This document shows positions 54,211-62,719 of a DNA stretch of 64,000 nucleotides, piece after piece. The stretch spans positions 1 to 64,000 of the forward strand of contig NZ_LGKG01000136.1 in NCBI RefSeq assembly GCF_001294335.1, in the 5' to 3' direction. The DNA is from Streptomyces chattanoogensis (GTDB lineage Bacteria > Actinomycetota > Actinomycetes > Streptomycetales > Streptomycetaceae). Under the pieces are notes generated by a model. That model saw only the letters and a program-made list of their open reading frames with translations, did not search any database and was not told the DNA's origin. Within the stretch, counting starts at the first letter, position 1, and each line of letters begins with the position of its first letter. The position numbers and the translations under genes were made by a program.

Positions 54211-54588
54211 ATGTCGCACGCCGATGTCGTCCGCGCCTGTTTCGCCAGCTATCTGGCTCAGGACCGCGAGACCATGGACCGGCTGCCGGCCGAGGAGTTC
54301 GTCTTCACCAGTCCGCTGGACGACCACATCGGCAAGGCCGCGTTCTTCGAGCGCTGCTTCCCGACGGCTCACCGGCTCCGCTCCCAGGAGATCCTCGACG
54401 CCGTGCCCGCCGGGGACGACCAGGTCTTCGTCCGGTACGCGTACGAGCTCAAGACCGGCGAACGCCATCGCAACGTCGAGGTGCTGACGGTCCGGGAAGG
54501 CCGGATCACCGAGACCCAGGTGTATTTCGGCGGGCAGTTCCCCAACGGCTGGCAGTTTCCCAAGGGCCGACGGTTCCCCAACGGCTGA
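54211..54588 (+). CDS. SnoaL/NTF2-like small protein with C-terminal FPxG repeats
   Basis: 125 aa from ATG 54211 with CGGGAGG eight bases upstream. A cone-like NTF2 fold is indicated by VVRACFASYLAQDRETMDRL, FVFTSPLDDHIGKAAFFERC and RHRNVEVLTVREGRITETQV, as in polyketide cyclase-like or ketosteroid isomerase-like proteins. The last 18 residues are three repeats, QFPNGW, QFPKGR and RFPNG, unlike the family. The gene is convergent with the lactonase gene, seven bases away. Function unknown. Confidence 0.85.
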   Translation: MSHADVVRACFASYLAQDRETMDRLPAEEFVFTSPLDDHIGKAAFFERCFPTAHRLRSQEILDAVPAGDDQVFVRYAYELKTGERHRNVEVLTVREGRITETQVYFGGQFPNGWQFPKGRRFPNG

Positions 54589-54595
54589 ACGTCCG

Positions 54596-55645
54596 TCAGA
54601 CGAACACCACACAGGAGGCCGCCGGGGCGTCGACGGAGCCGGCCCGGGCGGGGATGCCCGTGCGGGGGTCGAGGGTGAACCACGTGATGTCGCCGGAGCG
54701 CTCGTTGGCGGCGTAGAGGTGACGTCCGGTGGGGTGGAGTGCCAGGTCGCGGGGCCAGTGTCCGCCGCAGGGGACGGTCGTGCGGAGGGTAGCGGTGTCC
54801 CCCGAAGGACCGAGTGCGAGTACGGAGATGCTGTCGTGACCCCGGTTGGCGGCCCAGGCGAACCGGCCGTCCGGGGAGACGACCAGTTCGGAGGGGAAGG
54901 TGCCGTCCGTGGCAACCCCCTCGGGGAGCAGTGGGGTCTCGCCCAGGGGGGTGAGGGTGCCCCGGCCGGCGTCCCACCGGCAGAGCGTGACCGTGGGGTC
55001 GAGTTCATTGATGACGTAGGCGTGGTCGCCGCGCGGATGGAAGGCGAGATGGCGCGGTCCACTGCCGGGGCGCAGCGGCACCTCTGCGTGAACGGTCAGC
55101 GTCCCGTCGCCGCCGTCGACGGCGCACACCCGTACCGAGTCCGTACCGAGGTCCACGCTGAGCAGCCAGCGGCCGCCGGGGTCGGGCAGGACGGCATGCG
55201 CATGCGGGCCTTCCTGGCGGTCGGTCTGCGGGCCGCTGCCCTGGTGGGGAAGGACGGCGGCGGGCCCGCCGAGGGTTTCGTCGGCCCGTACGGGGAGCGA
55301 ACTGACGCTGCCGGAGCTGTAGTTGGCGGTGAAGAGACGGCCCGCCGCCAGGGAGAGGTGGGTGGGATCGGCGCCGCCCACCGGGACGGCGGGGCCGAGC
55401 GGTGCGGGCCCCTGCGGGGTGAGGGCGAAGGCCGCCGCCGCGCCGTCGGGCAGCTCGCTGACCGCGTAGAGGTGCCGTCCGTCGGGGCTCGGGGCGAGGT
55501 AGGAGGGGTTGGGTACGGCGTCGGTGGAGTGCAGCGGGCGGAGCGCGCCGGTCGCCGGGTCCACGGCCGCCGTGGTGATCCCGGGGCCGCCCGCCGTCGT
55601 GAAGGATCCGATGTACGCGTGCCGGCCGCCGTCCGTCGTCCCCAT
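54596..55645 (-). CDS. Lactonase-family beta-propeller (6-phosphogluconolactonase-like)
   Basis: 349 aa seven-bladed propeller of the PF10282 type. Repeating blade signatures include [100 protein letters not shown] and FPSELVVSPDGRFAWAANRG. The family hydrolyses 6-phosphogluconolactone in some bacteria; many members have other lactone substrates. No signal peptide. ATG 55645 begins the first strand. Stands alone. Confidence 0.92.
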   Translation of the reverse strand: MGTTDGGRHAYIGSFTTAGGPGITTAAVDPATGALRPLHSTDAVPNPSYLAPSPDGRHLYAVSELPDGAAAAFALTPQGPAPLGPAVPVGGADPTHLSLAAGRLFTANYSSGSVSSLPVRADETLGGPAAVLPHQGSGPQTDRQEGPHAHAVLPDPGGRWLLSVDLGTDSVRVCAVDGGDGTLTVHAEVPLRPGSGPRHLAFHPRGDHAYVINELDPTVTLCRWDAGRGTLTPLGETPLLPEGVATDGTFPSELVVSPDGRFAWAANRGHDSISVLALGPSGDTATLRTTVPCGGHWPRDLALHPTGRHLYAANERSGDITWFTLDPRTGIPARAGSVDAPAASCVVFV

Positions 55646-55776
55646 GGGTCCCGCCCTTCGTCCGCCCGTCGCCGGGTGCCTGTCCGTCAGAGGTACCGGG
55701 GGCGACGCTAACAGGCAATGGCGCGGCGCCTCTGCGGATGGCCGGCACCCGCCGCCGGGCCGCCGCGGACGCGGTC

Positions 55777-57291
55777 TCAGGAGGCCGCGAACGGGGCGCG
55801 CGGGGAGCTGCGGACGGGCTGGGCGAGGGCGGTGAGCGCGGACTCCAGGCCGTGCAGATGCGCCAGGGCGCGTTCGGCGCCCGGGTGGTGGTGCGGGGCA
55901 GCGGCGGGCGCGGCGGACGTGACGCCGGGCTCGGCACCGGGTGCGAACAGGGCACCCACCACGGTCTCGACCCGCTGGCAGGCTGCCGTCAGCCGGGCGT
56001 CGTGCGAGGCGGCCGGGTCGGCGGCGACCTCGGCCAGGCCCCTGACCTGGGCGGCGCAGTCGTCCAGGTACGTCATCACCTGGCGGGCGCGGGCCTTGCG
56101 GTGGCGCAGCGGGTTGAGCGGATGCAGCAGCGGGGCAAGCGAAAGGCGCACCCGGCCGAGCAGCAGCTCCAGCTCAGCGACGCGCGGGGCGGGGTCAGCG
56201 GTCTCCTCACCCGCGAGGCGCGCGGTGGCCTCGGCAGTGCATGCGTGCACGCAACGCAAGGCGCGTTCGATCCAGGCGTCGGTGGTGGCGTGGGTGGTGA
56301 TGGGCAGGACGACGAGCACCGCCAGCACGGCTCCGAGCGCCCCGACACCGGTCTCTGCCACGCGCAAGGCCAGCAGACCGGGGTCCAGCACCCCCAAAAG
56401 GCCGTAGAGCAGCCCGGCCATCACCGTCACCGAGAGCATCATCCAGGTGTACGAGACCGCGGCCGTGTAGAAGATCCCGAAGACACACACCGCGACAAGG
56501 ACGGCACTGGGCAGCGCCGCTCCGTGCAGCGGGGTGACAACGACCGCTCCGACAGCGATCCCGATCACGGTACCGAGCAGCCGGCGGAAGCTGCGCACGA
56601 GAGTCTCGCCTCGCGAGGCCGTGTTCACGAAGACCCACCACGTGGCGCCCACAGCCCAGTACCAGCGCTGCTCGGACAGCAGCTGTCCCGCCAGCAGAGC
56701 GAAGGCAGCGCCGGCCATCGCCTGGACCGCCTGGCGGGTGGTCGCACGGCCAAGGCCCGAGCCGCCGGGCGGGGCGGGCACCACGGCCGGGGCGATCCGT
56801 CGCTCGTAGCACCACAGGCCGAAGCGCACGGCGGAGGAGGCGAGCAAGGACAGGAGCACGGCGGCGTACAGCTCGGGCAGCTGGCGCGGCACCGTGTGCA
56901 GGAATTGCGTCGCGAAGAAGGTCATGAACGCGAAGACACCGAGGGCGTGACCGCGCGGGCCCCATCGGCGCGCGTACACGCCGGCCCCCACAATCGCGAT
57001 GAACGCCAGGTCCCGCGCCACAGGCTGGTCGTGCAACACCGCCGCGAGGGCAAGCACCGGGAAGCCGATCACGGGCAACAGCGCGGTGCTCACCACCTGC
57101 CCGCGGACCGTTGAGTCGGTGACGGTGAAGAGGGCGAGGAGCGCGGCGAGCCCACCGGTGATGGCCGCGACGAGCGAATGCCCGGCAAGGCCGCACAGTG
57201 CCACCGCCAGTCCGACGCCGAGGACGGCGCGAACGGCGCTGCGCAGCCGCAGCCGTCCGGCATCCGGAGCCACGAAGACCCTCTTCAGCAC
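55777..57291 (-). CDS. FUSC-family membrane protein (aromatic acid exporter-like)
   Basis: 504 aa from a GTG at 57291 (a start at 57366 would add 25 basic residues). Two blocks of five to six membrane segments are visible, at about 22-145 (LRSAVRAVLGVGLAVALCGL, FAFMTFFATQFLH) and about 180-330 (WYWAVGATWWVFVNTASRGE, TWMMLSVTVMAGLLYGLLGV), the FUSC domain arrangement, with cytoplasmic helical regions between and after. FUSC proteins such as AaeB export hydroxybenzoates. Export of a benzoate-type compound would be interesting next to a PABA pathway, but 20 kb separate them. Confidence 0.9.
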   Translation of the reverse strand: MLKRVFVAPDAGRLRLRSAVRAVLGVGLAVALCGLAGHSLVAAITGGLAALLALFTVTDSTVRGQVVSTALLPVIGFPVLALAAVLHDQPVARDLAFIAIVGAGVYARRWGPRGHALGVFAFMTFFATQFLHTVPRQLPELYAAVLLSLLASSAVRFGLWCYERRIAPAVVPAPPGGSGLGRATTRQAVQAMAGAAFALLAGQLLSEQRWYWAVGATWWVFVNTASRGETLVRSFRRLLGTVIGIAVGAVVVTPLHGAALPSAVLVAVCVFGIFYTAAVSYTWMMLSVTVMAGLLYGLLGVLDPGLLALRVAETGVGALGAVLAVLVVLPITTHATTDAWIERALRCVHACTAEATARLAGEETADPAPRVAELELLLGRVRLSLAPLLHPLNPLRHRKARARQVMTYLDDCAAQVRGLAEVAADPAASHDARLTAACQRVETVVGALFAPGAEPGVTSAAPAAAPHHHPGAERALAHLHGLESALTALAQPVRSSPRAPFAAS

Positions 57292-57671
57292 AGATTCCCG
57301 CCCCTTCTGTGTTCCCGCATGAAAAAGGCGCCGCGGAATCCGCAGCGCCATCGACGGGTACATCACAGCATCCAGGGCGCTTCTGGCTCAACAGGAGCCG
57401 GAATCACTGGGCCATTGGCACAGTCCAGCCCGCTCCTGATGGGCCGCGAGAAGGCCATCGGCTCACCGAGGTGACCAAGTCCCCGATCGGACTCCGAGCC
57501 GAGCCCTTCCCTCTGCGCGGAGCACGCGGCGGCAGGGCGTGCCGGCAAAAGACAAGGCTGGTGACACACAGCTACGCAAGGTGCGCATTTCGCGATGAGG
57601 GGCTGCTGTCCGACAACATGCGGATCCCTGCCGGGAGATGAGCAACAGAGTCCCCCTGCTATGGTGCGCCG
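57292..57671. other. Intergenic region with no gene seen
   Basis: 380 bp between the divergent FUSC and VOC genes. No coding frame with family-like sequence. Promoters for both genes should be here; no element stands out. Confidence 0.5.
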
Positions 57672-58106
57672 ATGTCATCGATCAAGCAGTTCCAAGTCAC
57701 CTTCGACTGCGCGGAACCTGCGCGCCTCGCCGGTTTTTGGTGCGAGGTGCTGGGGTACGTCGTACCGCCGGTCCCGAAGGGATTTGCCACTTGGGAGGAC
57801 TACCACCGCTCGCTGCCGCCGGAGGACCAGGTCGTCTACTTCGCCTGCAGTGATCCCTCGGGTGTGGGCCCGCGCCTGCTCTTCCAGCGCGTTCCCGAGG
57901 GGAAGATCGTCAAGAATCGGGTGCATCTCGACGTGCGGGCCGGCACCGGACTCGTCGGTGACGAGCGCCTCGCCACGCTGGAGGCCGAATGCGCACGGCT
58001 GGTCGCGCTCGGGGCGGTACACGTGCGAACGCTGCTTGCCGATGACGAGAACGAGTCGTGCATCCTGATGCAGGACATCGAGGGCAACGAGTTCTGTCTC
58101 GACTGA
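57672..58106 (+). CDS. VOC family (glyoxalase-like) protein
   Basis: 144 aa. Single VOC module with FQVTFDCAEPARLAGFWCEV, LGYVVPPVPKGFATWEDYHR, NRVHLDVRAGTGLVGDERLA and the terminal LMQDIEGNEFCLD, a Glu being the likely metal ligand. Members of this subgroup are common in streptomycetes, some being bleomycin-resistance-like, most uncharacterised. ATG 57672 is close to a weak purine-rich stretch. Monocistronic. Confidence 0.9.
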   Translation: MSSIKQFQVTFDCAEPARLAGFWCEVLGYVVPPVPKGFATWEDYHRSLPPEDQVVYFACSDPSGVGPRLLFQRVPEGKIVKNRVHLDVRAGTGLVGDERLATLEAECARLVALGAVHVRTLLADDENESCILMQDIEGNEFCLD

Positions 58107-58345
58107 GCGTCCTCCGAGCCGGCGAGACCGGGGGCAGCCGGCGTGAATGCCGTCGCCCTTCAGGTGGCCCGAGGCGGTCGATCACGCGGCCGGCGGCCTG
58201 CATCGGACCCGCACGAACTGACGCGGGCTCAGCCCGGTGAACGGGGCTGTCCAGGACGGCTTGAGCGCCGCGATCACACCAGACACGGCGCGATCACCTC
58301 ACCCGCGACCAGCAGCCGCGGGACAGCCCTTACTGGACGGGCTGA

Positions 58346-58978
58346 CTACTTGCCGACGGGTGGCTCGCGCTTCACCGGGAGCTCGTCGATCCGCAGAAAC
58401 TTCAGCGCGCGGCGCATCAGGCCGACGAGTTCCTCCGGCTCGTCCTGCCAAGCCCAGTGCTCCATCGTGATGGTGAACGCATCCAGCACCGCGGTGGTCA
58501 GCAGACGCACTTCGAGACTGTCGGCAGAAGCACCCGTACGAGCCGCCAGCGCGGGCGCGAGCCGTTCCTGCATCTCCCGCCCCACCGCGAGCCAGCGCAT
58601 CTTCAGGACGGGGACGGTCCCCAAGACGCGGACCAGTCGACGGGCCCGGGCGGCGTCCTCCAGGCGTCGCTCGGCGGTCGCCGTCCCGAAGGACGCCTCG
58701 ATGGCCGCGCTGAGCGGCTCTTCGACCGGATGTTCCGCGAGGGCGTCCACGAGTTGGCCGACGCTGGAGGCGAAGAGGGGGGTGAGGGCGTCCTCCTTCG
58801 CCGGGCAGTAGCGGTAGAAGGTGCGCAGGGAGATGCCCGCGGCCGAGGCGATGTCCTCGACCGTCGTCGTGTCATACCCGCGGTCGGCGAACAGCGCCGC
58901 CGCGGCCTCGGCAATCTCCAGCCGTGTCCGAAGGCGCCGATGTTCCGTCAGGGACGGACGGCCCCGCGCTGCCGCCAT
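58346..58978 (-). CDS. TetR-family regulator, divergent from an SDR gene
   Basis: 210 aa from ATG 58978 with AAGGAG seven bases upstream. DNA-binding domain: LEIAEAAAALFADRGYDTTT, VEDIASAAGISLRTFYRYCP, KEDALTPLF. The C-terminal half is a helical ligand domain. It is divergent from a short-chain dehydrogenase gene; the spacer has several GATC-containing half sites (CTGATC at 59069, GATCGGTCAG at 59082), which may be operators. The usual reading is that it represses the dehydrogenase and itself until a small ligand binds. Confidence 0.92.
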   Translation of the reverse strand: MAAARGRPSLTEHRRLRTRLEIAEAAAALFADRGYDTTTVEDIASAAGISLRTFYRYCPAKEDALTPLFASSVGQLVDALAEHPVEEPLSAAIEASFGTATAERRLEDAARARRLVRVLGTVPVLKMRWLAVGREMQERLAPALAARTGASADSLEVRLLTTAVLDAFTITMEHWAWQDEPEELVGLMRRALKFLRIDELPVKREPPVGK

Positions 58979-59244
58979 TGCGTGCTCCTTGCCGTGCTTC
59001 ACCTCGGGCTTCATTCTCACAGAGAATTATTGGCACGCCATGCCAGAAAAGCGTATGTTGATCAACGACTGATCAGGAGCCGATCGGTCAGTGGTCGATC
59101 CGTCCGCTGCGACCGTGCTGCCGCGCCGTCCCTCCATGCCCGCGCCCCCGTAGAGGCCGCGCGGCGAACGGCGACGTACGCACAACTGCCGGCTCGCGGT
59201 GATCAGTGACCGGTGGACGTACAGCGCCAGCGAAGGAGTGGACC

Positions 59245-60021
59245 ATGTCCCGCACTTACCTCATCACCGGAGCCGCCTCCGGCATCGGCAAGGCCACCGC
59301 CACCCGGCTCGAGGAGCAGGGGCACACGGTGATCGGCGCCGATCTCCAGGACGCCGACATCGTCGCGGACCTCGCCACCCCCGAGGGCCGGTCCCACCTG
59401 GTCCAGCGCACAGGCGAGCTGAGCGGTGGGCGGCTCGACGCCGTGATCGCGGGCGCCGGCCTCGCCGGTTTCGCACCGCGCGCCGTCAGCGTCAATTACT
59501 TCGGCGCGGTCGCCACCTTGGAAGGGCTGCGCCCCCTGCTGGCCGCCGGTACCCACCCGCGCGCGGTCGTCATCGCCTCGGTCGCCTCCATCCACCCTCA
59601 CCACACGGCCATCGCCGACGCGGCACTCGCCGGTGACGAGGAAGCGGCGCTGGCCGCCGCCCAGGCAGCGGCCGACCGGGGAGAGGGCTATGCGATCTAC
59701 GGCTCGACCAAGGCCGCCATCGCCCGATGGATACGCCGCACCGCCGTGACCGCAGACTGGGCGGGCGCCGGTATCCCCCTCAACGCCATCGCCCCCGGAA
59801 CCGTCGTCACCCCTATGACCGAACCCATGCTGGCCAGCCCCGAAATGCGCAAGGTCGTCGACGCGGCCGTCCCCATGCCGCTCCACGGCCACGCCCAGCC
59901 GGCACAGATCGCCCCCCTCCTGACCTGGCTCACCTCTCCCGAGAACGAACTGGTCACCGGCCAGGTCGTCTTCATCGACGGCGGCGCCGACGCCGTACTG
60001 CGCGGCGACGGCACATGGTGA
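59245..60021 (+). CDS. Short-chain dehydrogenase/reductase
   Basis: 258 aa from ATG 59245 with AAGGAG seven bases upstream. NAD(P)-binding ITGAASGIGKATATRLEEQG at the N-terminus; catalytic Ser in VIASVASIH and YxxxK in YAIYGSTKAAIARW; the C-terminal TWLTSPENELVTGQVVFIDG is typical. The DAVIAGAGLAGFAPRAVSVN region replaces the usual NNAG, as in atypical SDRs of the 3-alpha-hydroxysteroid dehydrogenase type. Substrate unknown; the divergent TetR regulator suggests inducible detoxification. Confidence 0.92.
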   Translation: MSRTYLITGAASGIGKATATRLEEQGHTVIGADLQDADIVADLATPEGRSHLVQRTGELSGGRLDAVIAGAGLAGFAPRAVSVNYFGAVATLEGLRPLLAAGTHPRAVVIASVASIHPHHTAIADAALAGDEEAALAAAQAAADRGEGYAIYGSTKAAIARWIRRTAVTADWAGAGIPLNAIAPGTVVTPMTEPMLASPEMRKVVDAAVPMPLHGHAQPAQIAPLLTWLTSPENELVTGQVVFIDGGADAVLRGDGTW

Positions 60022-60207
60022 ACCGTCGAGGGAAACGGCCGTTCAGGGACCACCTCGGTTCCGTCCCCGTCGAAAGGCCGAGGCCTGCCCGCCACGCCAG
60101 GCGGAGTGCTCGGTGGCCCGGCCGGGTGCGTGGCAAGGTGGTTGACCGGAGAGCGGAGCGTCAGGTTCCGCAACCGGCCGTGAGGGCGCGGAGTGAAGGA
60201 GTGTCAG

Positions 60208-60828
60208 GTGCGGGCACTGGACATCGCGGGGGCGTGGATCACTGAGCCGAAGGTCTTCGGGGATCGGCGCGGGACCTTCCACGAGTGGTTCCGCGCGGAA
60301 CGGTTCCGTGAGTGCACCGGCCATGACCTGAGGGTTCTCCAGGCCAACTGCTCGGTGTCGGCGCGCGGGGTGCTGCGCGGGGTGCACTTCGCCGATGTGC
60401 CGCCGGGCCAGGGGAAGTTCGTCACCTGTGTGCGGGGGGCGGTGCTGGACGTGGTGGTGGACATCCGGCCGGGTTCGCCGACGTACCGGCGCTGGGTGGC
60501 ACAGCGGCTCGACGACCGGACCCGGTGTGCCGTCTACGTCGCGGAGGGACTGGGCCACGCCTTCATGGCGCTGTCCGACGACGCGACCGTGGTGTATCTG
60601 TGCTCCGAGGGGTACGCACCGGGGCGCGAGCACGGCATTGATCCGCTCGATCCCGAACTGGGCATCGACTGGCCGGCCGGGCTGGACCCGGTCCTGTCCG
60701 AGAAGGACGCGGGAGCCCCGTCGCTGGCCGAGGCGGAACGGGCCGGACTGCTGCCGTCCTTCGACCGGTGTCTGGCTCACTACGAACGACGCCTGGCTCA
60801 GCCGGCGCCCCGGTCAGAACGGCAGTGA
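60208..60828 (+). CDS. rmlC: dTDP-4-dehydrorhamnose 3,5-epimerase
   Basis: 206 aa from GTG 60208 with AAGGAG seven bases upstream. Cupin fold: AWITEPKVFGDRRGTFHEWF, catalytic His in LRGVHFADVPPGQGKFVTCV, and FMALSDDATVVYLCSEGYAP. Tyr is expected in that last block as the acid/base partner. It epimerises C3 and C5 of dTDP-4-keto-6-deoxyglucose on the way to dTDP-L-rhamnose or other deoxysugars. Its 3' end overlaps rmlD on the opposite strand by 31 bp. Confidence 0.93.
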   Translation: MRALDIAGAWITEPKVFGDRRGTFHEWFRAERFRECTGHDLRVLQANCSVSARGVLRGVHFADVPPGQGKFVTCVRGAVLDVVVDIRPGSPTYRRWVAQRLDDRTRCAVYVAEGLGHAFMALSDDATVVYLCSEGYAPGREHGIDPLDPELGIDWPAGLDPVLSEKDAGAPSLAEAERAGLLPSFDRCLAHYERRLAQPAPRSERQ

Positions 60829-61739
60829 GCCGGCGGGCCGGTGCCCGGCGGCCGCTGCCGCTCGACGGCGAGCAGGGCGGGGAACGCCTCGGCGAGTGCG
60901 GCTCTCCATTGCCGGATCGGCTCGATCCTGGCGGCCCGCCAAGCGGCGTGGCTCAGGACGCCATGGGCGGGCCGGGGGGCGGGGCGGGCCAGTGCCAGGC
61001 TGGTGGTGCCCCCCACGCGCCCCGGGTCCGCGCCCAGCAGACGGAACGTCTCCTGGGCCAGGCCGTGCCACGTGGTCGCGCCGCGGCTGGTGCCGTGGTA
61101 GACGCCGGCCGGCGCCGTGCCGCGCAGGGCGCCGAGACCGAGCCGTACGAGCAGGTCGGCGAGGTCGGCGGTCCAGGTGGGCTGGCCCCGCTGGTCGTCC
61201 ACGACCTCGACGTGGTCGCGCTCGCGCTCCAGCCGGATCATGGTGCGGACGAAGTTGCGGCCACCCGCGCCGTAGAGCCAGGCGGTGCGGACGACATAGC
61301 CGGTGCCCGGCAGACCCGCCAGCACCGCCTGCTCCCCGGCGAGCTTGGTGCGCCCGTAGGCGGTCCGGGGGCCGGGGCGGTCGTCCTCGGCACGGGAGCC
61401 TTCCAGGTCGCCGGAGAAGACGTAGTTCGTGGAGAGGTGGAGCAGCCGGGTACCGGACTGGGCGCAGGCCGCGGCGAGATGGCGTGGCCCGTCGCCGTTG
61501 ACGCGGGCGGCGGCGTCCTCGTGGGTCTCGGCGTCGTCCACGGCGGTCCATGCGGCGCAGTTCACCACCACGTCGGGCCGGTGTGTGCGCAACGCGGTGC
61601 GGACGGCGCGGGCCTGGGTGATGTCGAGATCGCGCCGGAGCAGCCCGGTGGCTTCCGCACCGTCCAGCCGGGCGAGCCGGGCGCACACGTCCCGCCCGAG
61701 CATTCCGCCGGCCCCGGTCACCAGCCAGCGGACTACCAC
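60798..61739 (-). CDS. rmlD: dTDP-4-dehydrorhamnose reductase
   Basis: 313 aa from a GTG at 61739 that overlaps the rmlB stop by seven bases. NADPH-binding WLVTGAGGMLGRDVCARLAR at the N-terminus, NCAAWTAVDDAETHEDAAAR, and catalytic YxxxK in TAYGRTKLAGEQAVL. It reduces dTDP-4-keto-L-rhamnose to dTDP-L-rhamnose. Last gene of the rmlA-rmlB-rmlD operon, whose product could serve cell-wall polymers or a glycosylated metabolite. Confidence 0.92.
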   Translation of the reverse strand: MVVRWLVTGAGGMLGRDVCARLARLDGAEATGLLRRDLDITQARAVRTALRTHRPDVVVNCAAWTAVDDAETHEDAAARVNGDGPRHLAAACAQSGTRLLHLSTNYVFSGDLEGSRAEDDRPGPRTAYGRTKLAGEQAVLAGLPGTGYVVRTAWLYGAGGRNFVRTMIRLERERDHVEVVDDQRGQPTWTADLADLLVRLGLGALRGTAPAGVYHGTSRGATTWHGLAQETFRLLGADPGRVGGTTSLALARPAPRPAHGVLSHAAWRAARIEPIRQWRAALAEAFPALLAVERQRPPGTGPPAHCRSDRGAG

Positions 61740-62719
61740 GTCCGTTCCCACCAGTCGCGGTTGTCGCGGTACCAGGCCACGGTCTCGGCCAGGCCGGTGG
61801 CGAAGTCCGTGCGCGGGCGGTACCCCAGCTCCTGCCTGATCTTCGTGCAGTCGAGGGAGTACCGCCGGTCGTGGCCCTTGCGGTCGGTGACCTGCTCGAC
61901 CAGCTCCCAGCCCGCTCCGCAGCCGGCCAGGAGCCGGCCGGTCAGTTCCCGGTTGGTGAGCTCGGTGTCCCCGCCGATGTTGTAGATCTCGCCGGGGCGG
62001 CCGGCGGTGCGGACCAGTTCGACGGCGCGGACGTGGTCGTCGACGTGCAGCCACTCGCGGACGTTCAGCCCGTCGCCGTAGAGCGGCACCTTCAGTCCCC
62101 GGAGCAGCCGGGTGACGAAGAGCGGGATGAGCTTCTCCGGGTACTGGTGGTGTCCGTAGGTGTTGGAGCAGCGGGTGATCCTGACGTCCAGGCCGTGGGT
62201 GCGGTGGTAGGCGAGGGCGGTCAGATCGGCGGCCGCCTTGGAGGCGGCGTAGGGCGAGTTGGGCATGAGGGGCGCGGTCTCTGTCCAGGAGCCCGTGGTG
62301 AGGGAGCCGTAGACCTCGTCGGTGGAGATCTGGACGAAGGTCCGCACGCCCGCCCGCAGGGCGGCGTCCAGCAGGGTGTGGGTACCGAGGACATTGGTCG
62401 TCATGAAGTCCGCGGCGCCCGCGATGGACCGGTCGACATGGGTTTCCGCGGCGAAGTTGACCACGTATTGGTGATCGCTCATCAGCTCTGTGACGAGCCC
62501 GGCGTCGCAGATGTCGCCGGTGACGACGGTGCAGGCGGGATGGTCGCGGACGGCCGCCAGATTTTCCGGATTGCCGGCGTAGGTCATCTTGTCCAGCACG
62601 GTGACGCGGGGGGTGTCGGCCGGGTCGACGGGTCCGGACCCGTCGACGAGCAGGGTGCGGACATAGTGGGAACCGATGAAGCCGGCCGCTCCGGTGACGA
62701 GGATCGCCTCGGCGGTCAT
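61733..62719 (-). CDS. rmlB: dTDP-glucose 4,6-dehydratase
   Basis: 328 aa, extended SDR. NAD-binding ILVTGAAGFIGSHYVRTLLV, active-site ISTDEVYGSL (Thr-Asp-Glu), and YxxxK in SPYAASKAAADLTALAYHR. It converts dTDP-glucose to dTDP-4-keto-6-deoxyglucose, the branch point for all 6-deoxyhexoses. The ATG overlaps the rmlA stop as ATGA. The C-terminal DRKGHDRRYSLDCTKIRQEL is characteristic. Confidence 0.95.
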   Translation of the reverse strand: MTAEAILVTGAAGFIGSHYVRTLLVDGSGPVDPADTPRVTVLDKMTYAGNPENLAAVRDHPACTVVTGDICDAGLVTELMSDHQYVVNFAAETHVDRSIAGAADFMTTNVLGTHTLLDAALRAGVRTFVQISTDEVYGSLTTGSWTETAPLMPNSPYAASKAAADLTALAYHRTHGLDVRITRCSNTYGHHQYPEKLIPLFVTRLLRGLKVPLYGDGLNVREWLHVDDHVRAVELVRTAGRPGEIYNIGGDTELTNRELTGRLLAGCGAGWELVEQVTDRKGHDRRYSLDCTKIRQELGYRPRTDFATGLAETVAWYRDNRDWWERTW

